From positions 1 to 39,910 of IMG/VR virus record IMGVR_UViG_3300024262_000008: 39,910 nucleotides of DNA; one strand, given 5' to 3'. The notes beneath the pieces are model-generated. The model saw nothing but the letters and a program-made list of their open reading frames with translations. It was not told the DNA's origin and ran no database searches. This DNA comes from a virus. The position numbers and the translations under genes were made by a program. Of the stretch, positions 15,111 through 23,833 are shown in pieces (within the stretch, counting starts at the first letter, position 1; each line of letters begins with the position of its first letter).

Positions 15111-15925
15111 TTAAAGCAATAGAGTTTCCAAACAGAGAGTTTTCAACAAAAGCGGAGTTGTTTAAACACCTACATGAAAACCACGACAAAATTGTGTCGG
15201 TTAAAAGCGCATCATTAAAAAACACTGATAGCTTAAAGTTGCTGCCTATCGGTAACAAGGTTAACTCAATCAAAGGGGTTGACGTTCCTGAAGGTTCTGT
15301 AATGGCTGTTATCAACACTACCAAGTACATGGATAGTCATAACGACGTTCACTTGGATGGCATTTGGAATAAGACAGTTAAGGACCAACAAGGCAAAATA
15401 TTCTACATCGCTGACCACAAACTAGAGCTTACATCTATCATTGCATTTCCGAAAGACGTACACATGTCGATTCAGGAGATAGCATGGAAAGACCTCGGTG
15501 CGGATTACTCCGGGAATACTGAAGCTTTAATATTTACAGTTGATACTTCAAACATCGAGTTGGATCAAGCGAGAAAGGTTATTGATAAGAACATCGACAT
15601 CGACCACAGCGTTCGCATGCAATACATCAAGTATGACTTAGCAATGAACTCTGACGACGCAGAGCATAAAGAATTTAAAAAGTTATGGGACAGCACAATC
15701 AGTTCTGTAGCAAACAAAAAGCAGGCCGAAGAGCAAGGTTATTTTTGGGCTGTTAAAGAAGCAAGAGTATTCAAAGAAGGAAGCATGGTGTTGGCAGGAT
15801 CCAACGACATAACTCCAATGTTAACTTCTGATAAACATATTGAGCCGTCAGACGACACTCATAAAACCGAGCCGGAGGATTCCACTCAAAACGAACACGA
15901 ATCATTTTTCAAAAATTTAAGTTAA
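15107..15925 (+). CDS. Prohead serine protease (HK97-like)
   Basis: A 272-residue protein that resembles Bacteroidota phage prohead proteases: VINTTKYMDSHNDVHLDGIW (68-87), IADHKLEL (101-108), EIAWKDLG and DHSVRMQYI (166-174). H104 and S168 are the likely catalytic His and Ser. Such proteases mature the capsid by removing the N-terminal delta domain of the major capsid protein, encoded next. The C-terminal tail is acidic and low in complexity (about 245-272). The position between portal and capsid gene strongly supports the call. Confidence 0.8.
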   Translation: MIKAIEFPNREFSTKAELFKHLHENHDKIVSVKSASLKNTDSLKLLPIGNKVNSIKGVDVPEGSVMAVINTTKYMDSHNDVHLDGIWNKTVKDQQGKIFYIADHKLELTSIIAFPKDVHMSIQEIAWKDLGADYSGNTEALIFTVDTSNIELDQARKVIDKNIDIDHSVRMQYIKYDLAMNSDDAEHKEFKKLWDSTISSVANKKQAEEQGYFWAVKEARVFKEGSMVLAGSNDITPMLTSDKHIEPSDDTHKTEPEDSTQNEHESFFKNLS

Positions 15926-15961
15926 ACTAACGTCGAGCTGAGACAGAAAATTAGCAACAAA

Positions 15962-17542
15962 ATGCAAAAAAGAAAAACAAAAACAAACAAACGAATGAAA
16001 CAAGTTAAGAGCTTCAATGGAAGAGTGCTTGGATTTTTCGCCCTTGTTGTTGGGATGGTATTATTCGCAGCGACTGGAAGTGCTATGGACTACATGGAAA
16101 TGGCAGGATTAAACATTAGTGAAGGAGTTGAGACTATCGTAGGAGGTATGTCTTGGGCATCTGTTCCATTGATGGTAACTATTAAAGGTGTGTCAGGTAT
16201 TACTGACGGGACCTTATTTGATGTAACGAAAGGTTTTGAAGGCTTTAAACAAGCAAAAGGAATCAACGAAGCTGCATTTAGTGAAATGACTGCAAAGGAT
16301 GTGGCCAACTTATACAGTGAGTATATTGGTTTAACTGTTCAAGCAGGTATTGAAAACGCAACCAAAACGGACACAGAAACCAAAGAAGCGTTGGAGATAA
16401 TGAAAAAAGAAATGAACCACACAATGAATGAATTAGTTAAATCTAATCAGGATGTGCTTAAAACTATGGCGAGCGAATTGACTGCGATGGTTGAGAAAGC
16501 TAAGACTGAAGGATCAACTAAAGGTGGGTTTCAAACTAGATTGAAGGAAGCTTTCGATGCAAAGAAAGAAGAGTTCGAATCTGCATTAGCTCAAAACAAA
16601 TCTACAGTTTCAATGGTAGTTGAGAAAGCAACTCAAACTTATGGAGACATTACTGATGGAGAAGACTTCGCGCAAATGCGTCCTGGAGTAACTGACTCAC
16701 CAGTTAGACGTCCAAGAGTAAGAAGTTTATTTTCTACTATTCCATTACAAACTGAGTTTTACAAGTATGTTGAACAAGAAACAGTTATTCGTGACGCTCA
16801 AAACGTTGCAAAATGTGCTGCTGTTGTATCTACTACTAAAGAAACTTTAATTGTAAGAGACATGCACACGAAAGTAATTAAGGACATGATCGACTTCTGT
16901 CGTTTATTTATCTCTGATTACCCATTCATGCAATCAAGAATCAATAAGTTATTGAACGAGTCTGTTGCTTTGAGAGAAGATAGTCAGTTACTTTTAGGTA
17001 CTGGTTTAGGAGAGGAAACTTTCTCAATCGATTCTTATTCTTCTGAGTTCTCTGCAGCTAACCCTGCTTGTGTTCTTACAGCGAAGATTCAAGATGCTTC
17101 TATGGTTGATTTGATCTTAGGAATGAGAACTCAAATTGAAATCTTAGGAGAGCAAGAAGCGTTCATGCCGAATGTAGTATTAGTTAACCTTTGCGATTGG
17201 TTCTTAGGAGTTGAGTCTAGAAAAGACTTAAACAACAACTACTTGGATTCAAGAGTAACTGTTGTTAATGGTGTACCTTACATCGCAGGAATGATGGTTA
17301 TTCCATTGCAGAACGTTGCAGCAAATTCTCTTTATGTGTTTGACTCTACTAAAGCTGAGGTTTTGGATAGAATGACATTTGAAGTTGAGATTGCTTTCCA
17401 AAATAAAGACAACTGGGAGAAGGAAATCGCGACAATCAAAGGTTTATGTAGAGTAAACTTATGGTGTCCAGTAAACTGGCAAAACGCTTTCATGAAGTGT
17501 TCTGACATTACTACTGCTGTTGTAGCGATTGACAAACCATAG
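15962..17542 (+). CDS. Major capsid protein precursor (HK97 fold) with signal-like N-terminus
   Basis: A 526-residue precursor. Residues 1-21 are basic and about 22-42 are strongly hydrophobic (VLGFFALVVGMVLFAAT then GSAMD), which looks like a signal peptide or membrane anchor. Residues about 107-190 form a long helical region (KEALEIMKKEMNHTMNELVKS) like the scaffold delta domain of HK97. The capsid domain probably starts near 230 (TQTYGDITDGEDFAQMRPG) and has the expected strands and long helix (DFCRLFISDYPFMQSRINKLL). The prohead protease upstream probably removes the first part. A hydrophobic start is unusual for a capsid protein. Confidence 0.82.
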   Translation: MQKRKTKTNKRMKQVKSFNGRVLGFFALVVGMVLFAATGSAMDYMEMAGLNISEGVETIVGGMSWASVPLMVTIKGVSGITDGTLFDVTKGFEGFKQAKGINEAAFSEMTAKDVANLYSEYIGLTVQAGIENATKTDTETKEALEIMKKEMNHTMNELVKSNQDVLKTMASELTAMVEKAKTEGSTKGGFQTRLKEAFDAKKEEFESALAQNKSTVSMVVEKATQTYGDITDGEDFAQMRPGVTDSPVRRPRVRSLFSTIPLQTEFYKYVEQETVIRDAQNVAKCAAVVSTTKETLIVRDMHTKVIKDMIDFCRLFISDYPFMQSRINKLLNESVALREDSQLLLGTGLGEETFSIDSYSSEFSAANPACVLTAKIQDASMVDLILGMRTQIEILGEQEAFMPNVVLVNLCDWFLGVESRKDLNNNYLDSRVTVVNGVPYIAGMMVIPLQNVAANSLYVFDSTKAEVLDRMTFEVEIAFQNKDNWEKEIATIKGLCRVNLWCPVNWQNAFMKCSDITTAVVAIDKP

Positions 17543-17562
17543 TCAATACTCTAAAAATATAG

Positions 17563-17594
17563 AAGCGCACTTCCTCCGGGTTGTGCGCTTTTGT
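17563..17594 (+). terminator. Terminator or attenuator after the capsid gene
   Basis: Perfect inverted repeat AAGCGCAC (17563-17570) and GTGCGCTT (17583-17590) around a 12-base loop, followed by TTG and few further T. It lies directly after the capsid gene, where partial termination would raise capsid expression above that of downstream genes. Confidence 0.75.
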
Positions 17595-17613
17595 AGGTAA
17601 AAACAAACTCATT

Positions 17614-17772
17614 ATGAAAGTAGAATTTATAAAAGACCATCCATCAGGTATTAAGAAAGGAGAGAAGTTTGACTTCCCGGAAGAACACGTTGCTCGACTA
17701 ACTAAAGGCGGTTACCTGAAAGAAAAAGGACCCAAGGATTCTGACGAAAAGAAGTCGTCAACAAAAAAGTAA
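17614..17772 (+). CDS. Small protein after capsid gene
   Basis: A 52-residue protein MKVEFIKDHPSGIKKGEKF..., with a small beta fold followed by a charged, disordered tail (KEKGPKDSDEKKSSTKK). Its frame is open upstream through the terminator hairpin from a TTG at 17581, but ATG 17614 is the sensible start. Proteins of this type follow the capsid gene in many HK97-like phages; function unknown. Confidence 0.65.
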   Translation: MKVEFIKDHPSGIKKGEKFDFPEEHVARLTKGGYLKEKGPKDSDEKKSSTKK

Positions 17773-17813
17773 TTACCCAATTTTTCAAAAACCTATTTAA
17801 CAATTAAAGTGTT

Positions 17814-18332
17814 ATGGCAATCGTGCAAATTTCCGATTTTAAAGATAACCCGACATACAACATCGCGTTAACTAGAAGAGCGCAAAAACAACTGCCTGCT
17901 TTGATTGATCAAATAGAGAAGGACGATCTGCAAGAACTATTGGGGTGTGAACTATACGATTTATTTATAGCAGACCTTACTGTGGCAACACCACAAGTAC
18001 CACAAGCACAAATTTATTTAGACATATTCAATCCTTTTTGTAAGGACGACTCTATCTATTGCGGAGAGAGAAGCTTCGGAATGAAAGATATGCTTATGGG
18101 ATTTATTTACATGGCTTGGCAATCATACGCTTTTACACAAGATACTGCAGGAGGGATGGTTTCAATTGATAACGAGAACTCCTTATTGTCAACTCCTGAC
18201 GCAGCAGGGTTATACATAAAGCAAAACAGAGCAGTTGAATCTTACACTGCAATACAACGTTACATTTGTACAAACATGTCTGTGTACCCTACATTTGAGG
18301 GTATGAGAAAAAACTATTCAGGAATAATATGA
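17814..18332 (+). CDS. Head-tail connector protein (DUF6712-like)
   Basis: A 172-residue, mainly helical protein (NIALTRRAQKQLPALIDQIEKDDLQELLGCELYDLFIADL...). The pattern and position resemble DUF6712 or gp6-type connector adaptors that bind below the portal. The centre has an aromatic helix (MLMGFIYMAWQSYAFTQDTAGGM). It is translationally coupled to the next gene by ATGA. Confidence 0.65.
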   Translation: MAIVQISDFKDNPTYNIALTRRAQKQLPALIDQIEKDDLQELLGCELYDLFIADLTVATPQVPQAQIYLDIFNPFCKDDSIYCGERSFGMKDMLMGFIYMAWQSYAFTQDTAGGMVSIDNENSLLSTPDAAGLYIKQNRAVESYTAIQRYICTNMSVYPTFEGMRKNYSGII

Positions 18333-18667
18333 GCAATCCAAAAACAATAACATTCTTATTTGGTGACGGTGCTGTTCACGATGCGAGTGTTTCAGAGGCA
18401 TCAATATCTCAATTAGTATGCTTTCAATATGGTTGGAGCCTTGCACCATTGTCTGCAGGCCTTGGTGGTGGAGCAACTCCTGAATATACAATTGAAGTGT
18501 CAAACAACGACATAGATTTTGCGCCTTATTCTTCTGAAACAACAGCAGCAGACATTGATCAACCGTTCGATGATACTCACATGGTTTGGAAGTATGTCCG
18601 AATAAATTATGATGCTAAAACTAACGCAACCGGGACAGTAGAGTTCGAAATGACACTTAAACAGTAA
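18329..18667 (+). CDS. Unknown beta-rich virion protein
   Basis: A 112-residue beta-rich protein (MSNPKTITFLFGDGAVHDASVSEASISQLVCF...). The strands around EYTIEVSNNDIDF and HMVWKYVRINYDAKTNATGTVEFEMTL suggest a jelly-roll or immunoglobulin-like domain of the kind used for decoration or fibre bases. It is coupled to the connector gene upstream. No family recognised. Confidence 0.55.
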   Translation: MSNPKTITFLFGDGAVHDASVSEASISQLVCFQYGWSLAPLSAGLGGGATPEYTIEVSNNDIDFAPYSSETTAADIDQPFDDTHMVWKYVRINYDAKTNATGTVEFEMTLKQ

Positions 18668-18669
18668 AC

Positions 18670-19533
18670 ATGACACTCAAGCCAGTAATACACTTAGATA
18701 GATCCGGACAAGCTCCCTTTATTGGTTGGGCAGGAGAAGTAAATACGTTTGCTGAATTGCCACCTGCAATCGACAATGTAGGTTTGTTTTACATGGTTTT
18801 AAACGCTACTGGTACACGTTTTTTACTTAATTATAAAGCATCAGGCCTTTACCGTTCGGAAGGTGGCTCGTGGATCAAGAAAAACGACGTCGGCCTATAC
18901 TTAAACGACGACCAATTTGCGGTTTATAATGCTGCAGATAACTCAAAAATGATTTCATTCGATGTTTCAGGGATAACAACCGGGACAAAAAGAACGGCAA
19001 CATGGCAAAACTCTGACGGTTTAGTTGCGTGGCTTTCGGACATTATAACCTCTCACAACGCATTATCAGGTATTCAAGGTGGCGCAGCTGCTGATTATAA
19101 CCATTTGACAACTGCTGAACTTACAGTCGTTCAAGCAATCGACCAAGTTTATACACTTGCAGAAAAGAACAAATTAAGCGGAATACAAGCACTTGCACAA
19201 GTCAATGTTCAATCAGATTGGAATGCAGTATCAGGTGATGCTTTTATTTTAAATAAACCGACAATTCCAACAGTATTAAAAACAAAATCTGGTATTGTTG
19301 CAGCAGTAACTTTTGTGGGTAATCCATTAAGAGCAACAGTAACTTTTACAACACCTTTTGCTGATGCAAATTATTCTATTTCATTAATAGAAACAACGAA
19401 CGCAAACCGCAACTTCAACATGAAGGTTGATAGTGCGCCAACTGCAGCAGGGTTTACAATAAGTATGGGTTCAGAAAACAACAATAATTTAGTTGATGTT
19501 CGTTGGATTGCAATTAAAAACGGAGAAAATTAA
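18670..19533 (+). CDS. Fibre-like protein with H-type lectin-like C-terminus
   Basis: A 287-residue protein. The N-terminal part (VNTFAELPPAIDNVGLFYMV) is of the type that opens phage fibres. The middle has a trimeric-fibre-like repeat region (LSGIQGGAAADYNHLTTAELTVVQAIDQV). The C-terminus (about 212-285: TVTFTTPFADANYSISLIET...GFTISMGSENNNNLVDVRWIAI) matches the H-type lectin pattern, a sugar-binding module. It probably binds host glycan. The position before the tail tube gene is unusual for a tail fibre and would also fit a head fibre. Confidence 0.65.
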   Translation: MTLKPVIHLDRSGQAPFIGWAGEVNTFAELPPAIDNVGLFYMVLNATGTRFLLNYKASGLYRSEGGSWIKKNDVGLYLNDDQFAVYNAADNSKMISFDVSGITTGTKRTATWQNSDGLVAWLSDIITSHNALSGIQGGAAADYNHLTTAELTVVQAIDQVYTLAEKNKLSGIQALAQVNVQSDWNAVSGDAFILNKPTIPTVLKTKSGIVAAVTFVGNPLRATVTFTTPFADANYSISLIETTNANRNFNMKVDSAPTAAGFTISMGSENNNNLVDVRWIAIKNGEN

Positions 19534-19535
19534 TC

Positions 19536-20075
19536 ATGAGTTTAGCAACGGAAAGCATATTATTTGACAGCTTGACAGTAGATCCTGCAACACCACCTGA
19601 TGGTTTGGTTTGGTATAGGTCAGACTTGAATCAATTTAGACAACGAGCAAACGGAGTTACAACAACACTTGGCGGTGGTGGTTCTTCTGAAAAGATAATT
19701 TCTTTGGCTTGGGGGTTCGATGGTGTTTATGGTCATTCGGGAAATTCTTATGTTGCTTTTATTTTTAATGTTATTATTCCAAAACTTGCAGACGTTGGAA
19801 CATTTACAAAGGTCGAAGCAAAATTTGTAATCGATTATGAAACTGAAGGCTCAGCACAAATGAAAGCCGAGTTATTCGATTACACCAACTTTGTAGCTAT
19901 TGCAGGAACAGAAGTTACATTTCCAAACCAAACTTGGGGACATGGTGCGAGTGGATGGATTGACTTAACTTCAAATGAAGGACATTCAATAAGATTAAGA
20001 AACAAAAGATTTGGTGGCGGTGGAACAAACAACGTAAAGGTAGAGGGTGCAACATTATTATTAAAATATACTTAG
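19536..20075 (+). CDS. Fibre or decoration protein
   Basis: A 179-residue beta-rich protein. The start DPATPPDGLVWYRSDLNQF (16-34) is a module seen at the N-terminus of many phage fibre proteins, followed by a glycine run (LGGGGSS) and a beta domain ending GGGGTNNVKVEGATLLLKYT. It probably works with the preceding lectin-like fibre. Target unknown. Confidence 0.55.
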   Translation: MSLATESILFDSLTVDPATPPDGLVWYRSDLNQFRQRANGVTTTLGGGGSSEKIISLAWGFDGVYGHSGNSYVAFIFNVIIPKLADVGTFTKVEAKFVIDYETEGSAQMKAELFDYTNFVAIAGTEVTFPNQTWGHGASGWIDLTSNEGHSIRLRNKRFGGGGTNNVKVEGATLLLKYT

Positions 20076-20076
20076 G

Positions 20077-20682
20077 ATGAAAAGAATTTTTGGCGATACA
20101 TTCAGAGCAACTGGTAATTCAAACGACCCTTCAGTTATCAACTTTAATATATTAGGGTTGCACAAGAAGGAGTATTTCGATACTAAAGGAGATTTAATAA
20201 AGATTGAACTTTACAAGTCATACGATGAAGAAACAAGCATATTCACAAATCTTGCAATTACAGACGAAAGAACTTACACAAGAAGTCCACAAACTGGATT
20301 AATAATAAAAAGAGATACTGTAATAACTTGGTACTATGAAGGTGGAGAAGTCGGACACACAACCTCAACAATCGAAAAATATTATTCAGCAAAGAAAGGT
20401 TTTGTTGCAAATAAGAGAGCAAGACGTAATGTAATTGACCAAGCTTCAATGTATTTGTATTCTCAATTATTAGCAAATGATGCTGTAAACGCAGATTCAA
20501 ATGTTGATGATTTTGAAAGCTTAACAAATTCAGCACAATCGAAATACATTAATTCTAATATTCAACCTTTGCTTGACATCATTACAAATTCAACAGACAA
20601 TACAAAAGACGAATACAGAGATTACATAACCGCAGCGATGCAAACAGTTTTACTTGGAATACTAACAATAAATTATAAATAA
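20077..20682 (+). CDS. Unknown virion-associated protein
   Basis: A 201-residue protein: beta-rich first half (IELYKSYDEETSIFTNLAITDERTYTRSP...) and helical second half ending in TAAMQTVLLGILTINYK. No family recognised. It overlaps the next gene by one base (TAATG) and lies after the two fibre-like genes, which suggests a role in the same appendage or its assembly. Confidence 0.5.
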   Translation: MKRIFGDTFRATGNSNDPSVINFNILGLHKKEYFDTKGDLIKIELYKSYDEETSIFTNLAITDERTYTRSPQTGLIIKRDTVITWYYEGGEVGHTTSTIEKYYSAKKGFVANKRARRNVIDQASMYLYSQLLANDAVNADSNVDDFESLTNSAQSKYINSNIQPLLDIITNSTDNTKDEYRDYITAAMQTVLLGILTINYK

Positions 20683-21263
20683 TGAATTGGAAGAAAGAAT
20701 TAAAACCGATTAGTGAATTGATTGCAGCCTTGTTGCTTTCCTTCATTTTAGTCCTTGGATTTATTTATAATGTATCAAAGCCATTGTGGGATTACAGAAA
20801 GCTTTCATTGGTTGGCCGTTTTGAAGCCACTCTTCAATGGTATGAGGACATGATTATACAGACTGTTTATGTATTATTTTATGTATTAAGGCACGTATTA
20901 GTGTCGGTGTTTTACTTCGTGACATTTAGATTTTGGAAAGCGATTAAACACTTGTTTCATGAAGTTGCAAGAGGCATTGATTTGCTTGGAAACGTACTTG
21001 CAGGAGAAATGATTGAGGACTTTATTACACCGGTTGAAAAGACTTACTTCGGCCTTGGTAAAATTACCATTAGTGCTGCGACTGGTTACGTTGAGCATTT
21101 GGCTTCTTCGGATCCAAAAGCAATGAATAAATTTGGTTGGTTTATAACCCGATCATTGAATAAATCGTTTAACGAAGAGAAGCATTCGATTTGGAGTTGG
21201 GAGCGAGAGATAAAGGACCATCCTTTGTATGGTAGAACAGATTATTTTGATTTAAGCATTTAA
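20682..21263 (+). CDS. Membrane protein with two hydrophobic segments
   Basis: A 193-residue protein with membrane segments at about 13-30 (LIAALLLSFILVLGFIYNV) and 60-85 (QTVYVLFYVLRHVLVSVFYFVTF). The soluble C-terminal part contains WFITRSLNKSFNEEKHSIWSWEREIKDHPLYGRTDYFD. The next gene also encodes a membrane protein, so the cluster may concern lysis or membrane attachment. No family recognised. Confidence 0.55.
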   Translation: MNWKKELKPISELIAALLLSFILVLGFIYNVSKPLWDYRKLSLVGRFEATLQWYEDMIIQTVYVLFYVLRHVLVSVFYFVTFRFWKAIKHLFHEVARGIDLLGNVLAGEMIEDFITPVEKTYFGLGKITISAATGYVEHLASSDPKAMNKFGWFITRSLNKSFNEEKHSIWSWEREIKDHPLYGRTDYFDLSI

Positions 21264-21272
21264 GAAAGTATT

Positions 21273-21548
21273 ATGACTGACAAATTAATAGGCGAGTTTT
21301 TGAATTACGGTGTAGCAGGGTTGATGATAATTACCTTGCTTGTTTTTATTCGATTCCTAATTGTTTACATAAATAAACTTGACACCAATCATTCCCAAGA
21401 GCGTGAAGATTGGAAAAAAGAAAGCAACCGTCATGTAGAGAAGTTTGCTGAGGTGGTTGAGAAAAGCACAGAAGCGTTAACAACTATGAATGGCAAAATT
21501 AAGGGCCACCATGACACCTTAAAACGTATTGAGGACAAAATCAGCTGA
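21273..21548 (+). CDS. BhlA/UviB-like holin candidate
   Basis: A 91-residue protein: a short start, one membrane segment at about 12-32 (YGVAGLMIITLLVFIRFLIVYI), then a charged helix with coiled-coil character to the end (REDWKKESNRHVEKFAEVVEKSTEAL...KRIEDKIS). This layout is that of the BhlA/UviB holin-like family. Its place in the middle of the structural genes is away from the lysis cassette at 36036-37234, so another role in the virion or membrane is possible. Confidence 0.55.
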   Translation: MTDKLIGEFLNYGVAGLMIITLLVFIRFLIVYINKLDTNHSQEREDWKKESNRHVEKFAEVVEKSTEALTTMNGKIKGHHDTLKRIEDKIS

Positions 21549-21549
21549 C

Positions 21550-22008
21550 ATGAGCAAACTCCAGGACATAGCTAAAAAACACATCGTCACACTAATTGTT
21601 GGAGCAATTGCAGTAATATCACCTTTTGTTAAGGACGTTTTTATTACCGGGACAAAAGTAAAAACCAAGGAAGCTTTTATTTCTATGCTAAAGTCGAAAG
21701 AGGGAAGAGAGTTTATTTACCTCGTTTCAGATTCAGCTATAAATGTTACAATGAATGATCCAATGACATGGAACTTTGTCTTTGATAACGACCTTTTTAA
21801 CGGCTATGTTGACAATAAAACAGTCGAATTTACCGGAAGAATGGACTTACAGATAGAGCAAGTGTATAAATCAATGTTTAACAAGGTCGATAGTGTTGCA
21901 AAGGATGTTGGAATAAGAACAGATGAATTAATCCCTTTAGTAACGCAAATGGCAAAGGCCTTTAAACGAGGAGATTTTGAAGTTAGATTTGTAAGAGCTG
22001 ATTTTTAA
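21550..22008 (+). CDS. Unknown protein with N-terminal membrane segment
   Basis: A 152-residue protein starting MSKLQDIAKKHIVTLIVGAIAVISPFV, with one probable membrane segment at about 11-27, followed by a soluble helical domain with conserved-looking aromatic acidic parts (PMTWNFVFDNDLFNGYVDNK). The start is set at ATG 21550, just after the upstream stop, rather than a TTG at 21529. Function unknown; it is the third membrane protein in this trio. Confidence 0.55.
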   Translation: MSKLQDIAKKHIVTLIVGAIAVISPFVKDVFITGTKVKTKEAFISMLKSKEGREFIYLVSDSAINVTMNDPMTWNFVFDNDLFNGYVDNKTVEFTGRMDLQIEQVYKSMFNKVDSVAKDVGIRTDELIPLVTQMAKAFKRGDFEVRFVRADF

Positions 22009-22054
22009 TGTGCCTAGATTATTATAAAACAAAAAAAAGAAATAACTTTAACCA

Positions 22055-22783
22055 ATGTTTAACACAATCGACTACATGAGAGGAATCGTTGGAAGCATGA
22101 CTTTCAATCAAGCCATTTCAAACATCAATTACGATGCTGTTAATAAAACGACCACTTTCGATACTTGCAAAACATACTGGGTGTTTCCTTGCTACATAAT
22201 AAATATTGGAGGTGTTGATTACGAAGTCGTTACTTCCGAGGTAAATATGAGCATTACTGTAAAAGAAGAAGTGCCGATTACAGAAACAGAATATTCAATT
22301 GCAGCACCTAAATTCTTTCATGGAACACCAATGCAAGCGACAATTGAAATGGGAGCAGAGTCAGATTGGTTGGATAAACTTCCATTCGTTTACATCATAG
22401 AGCCGATGAAAGAGGTTAGGGACTTAAGGCCCTTACGTGTTCTTGAACGCACAAGCGAACTTGAAATATTGTTCATGCTACCTGCAGAATTAGAAGAGCC
22501 ACTTGATTTACAAGTTGAGACAGCAATAAAACCTGCAGATAACATGGTTTGGGAGTTCGAAAATAAAGTAATGAGGGATCCAAATATTGCAGACTTAGAA
22601 AAAGCAGAATCAAGAAATCGGATCAATTATGGAGTATGGGTACTAAGAAAGGATAAAAATAAACCTTCAAAGCCTGATAACATGCGGAGATTACTTCCCG
22701 AAGCTATCTCGGGGATTGATTATGCAATAAAAATACCATTTAAAAGGTCTGTTTGCGACATCAATGCTCGCTGCAAAAACTGA
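22055..22783 (+). CDS. Probable head-tail joining or tail completion protein
   Basis: A 242-residue protein (MFNTIDYMRGIVGSMTFNQAIS...). It has a beta-rich first half with ITVKEEVPITETEYSIAAPKFFHGT and a mixed second half. No motif gives a sure family. It lies directly before the tail tube gene, where tail terminator or completion proteins are normally encoded in siphoviruses, so the call rests on position. Confidence 0.45.
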   Translation: MFNTIDYMRGIVGSMTFNQAISNINYDAVNKTTTFDTCKTYWVFPCYIINIGGVDYEVVTSEVNMSITVKEEVPITETEYSIAAPKFFHGTPMQATIEMGAESDWLDKLPFVYIIEPMKEVRDLRPLRVLERTSELEILFMLPAELEEPLDLQVETAIKPADNMVWEFENKVMRDPNIADLEKAESRNRINYGVWVLRKDKNKPSKPDNMRRLLPEAISGIDYAIKIPFKRSVCDINARCKN

Positions 22784-22799
22784 TTTATTTTATTCTTAT

Positions 22800-22843
22800 T
22801 ATATTTGTATCAAAGAAATTTAAACAATTAAAAACTTTGTATT
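22800..22843 (+). promoter_or_regulatory. Promoter -7 box upstream of tail tube gene
   Basis: TATATTTG (22800-22807) is a perfect TAnnTTTG box in an AT-rich gap, with a 36-base leader before the ATG at 22844. A -33 TTG is not seen at the proper distance. It would give the tail tube gene its own late promoter. Confidence 0.55.
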
Positions 22844-23758
22844 ATGGCAGCAGATAATTGCGCACCAAAATTAGCCAACACCGGTAAGCCGGGTTGCATT
22901 ACAATAGCAGATGTGACAACGTTTGCTTATTTCGATATGGCAAAAGACTCAGCAGGTCTGCCAAAGGAAAGACCGAATACTGATTTAACAACACTCGCAG
23001 GAGTCGAAGCAGCTATTAATGCAGCGGATCCAAGAGACAGACTTTATCCAATTGGGAAGTTTGAGAACGTTGATCAAGTAAGGTCAGAGTCAGTTTTTTG
23101 GACTGCAAACTCAGGAAAGAAAGCGAAACTACGTGACGGATTTAAAGACTTCGTTGGTTACATCGTTAATCCTCCAAGAGAACTTGCAGATAAATTAAAC
23201 GAGAATGGAAAGCAGCAATTCGGTTGGCACTTCTTAGATGATTCTAATCACGCGGTTACAAAGAAAGGTTCTACAACTTCATTGTGTAAGCCAATCTTAA
23301 TTGACAACGACACTTTTGACGCTGTTTATCTTGAGAAAACAGATGCTGCTCCTGCAATGTTGATGATTGCTTTCCAATGGAAGTCTACAGAAGAGGACTC
23401 AGATGTAAAAGTTCTTACTGGACTTGATTACACCGGAAGCGACATTAATGGTTTGTTAGATGCAGATGCGATATTCTCTAACGAGACTATTAACGGTTTC
23501 ACAGCAACAATCACAACTACTTGTTATGGAGACGCTGTTGAAGGAATGGTTCTTGGAGATTTTTCTCTTGAAGAAATTACTCCAACACCGGGAGACGTTA
23601 CTGGAAACATTGCTTCTGTTACAGAAAGCGCACCGGGAGTTTATGACTTCGTATTTACTGCGCCTGAAACATTAGGAGACGTGTTAAGATTAACCGGTAC
23701 TTATGCAGGTTATGACCTTTCAGCAATGTCAGATGGAACGAACGACATTACTATTTAG
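22844..23758 (+). CDS. Major tail tube protein
   Basis: A 304-residue protein (MAADNCAPKLANTGKPGCITIADVT...). The core (about 1-185) has alternating strands with GYIVNPPRELADKLNENGKQQFGWHF. After a linker, the C-terminal part (about 190-304: VKVLTGLDYTGSDINGLL...VYDFVFTAPETLGDVLRLTGTYAGYDLS) is an added beta domain of the immunoglobulin kind that often decorates tail tubes. It has its own upstream promoter-like box and is followed by a strong terminator, as expected for a major structural protein. Confidence 0.75.
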   Translation: MAADNCAPKLANTGKPGCITIADVTTFAYFDMAKDSAGLPKERPNTDLTTLAGVEAAINAADPRDRLYPIGKFENVDQVRSESVFWTANSGKKAKLRDGFKDFVGYIVNPPRELADKLNENGKQQFGWHFLDDSNHAVTKKGSTTSLCKPILIDNDTFDAVYLEKTDAAPAMLMIAFQWKSTEEDSDVKVLTGLDYTGSDINGLLDADAIFSNETINGFTATITTTCYGDAVEGMVLGDFSLEEITPTPGDVTGNIASVTESAPGVYDFVFTAPETLGDVLRLTGTYAGYDLSAMSDGTNDITI

Positions 23759-23773
23759 TAATTAATTATTATA

Positions 23774-23809
23774 ATAAAAGCTCGCTTTCTCAGGATTGCG
23801 AGCTTTTAT
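23774..23809 (+). terminator. Terminator after tail tube gene
   Basis: A perfect 12-base inverted repeat, ATAAAAGCTCGC (23774-23785) with GCGAGCTTTTAT (23798-23809), around a 12-base loop. The T run in the 3' arm makes it a classic intrinsic terminator; the arms are symmetrical, so it could work in both directions. Confidence 0.85.
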
Positions 23810-23833
23810 AGGTATAATCTAAAAAGTATTATC

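Noticed and set aside
23460-23675. A 71-codon + strand frame inside the tail tube gene
   Set aside because: It is an out-of-frame shadow of the C-terminal domain of the tail tube protein, with a Leu/Gln-rich product.
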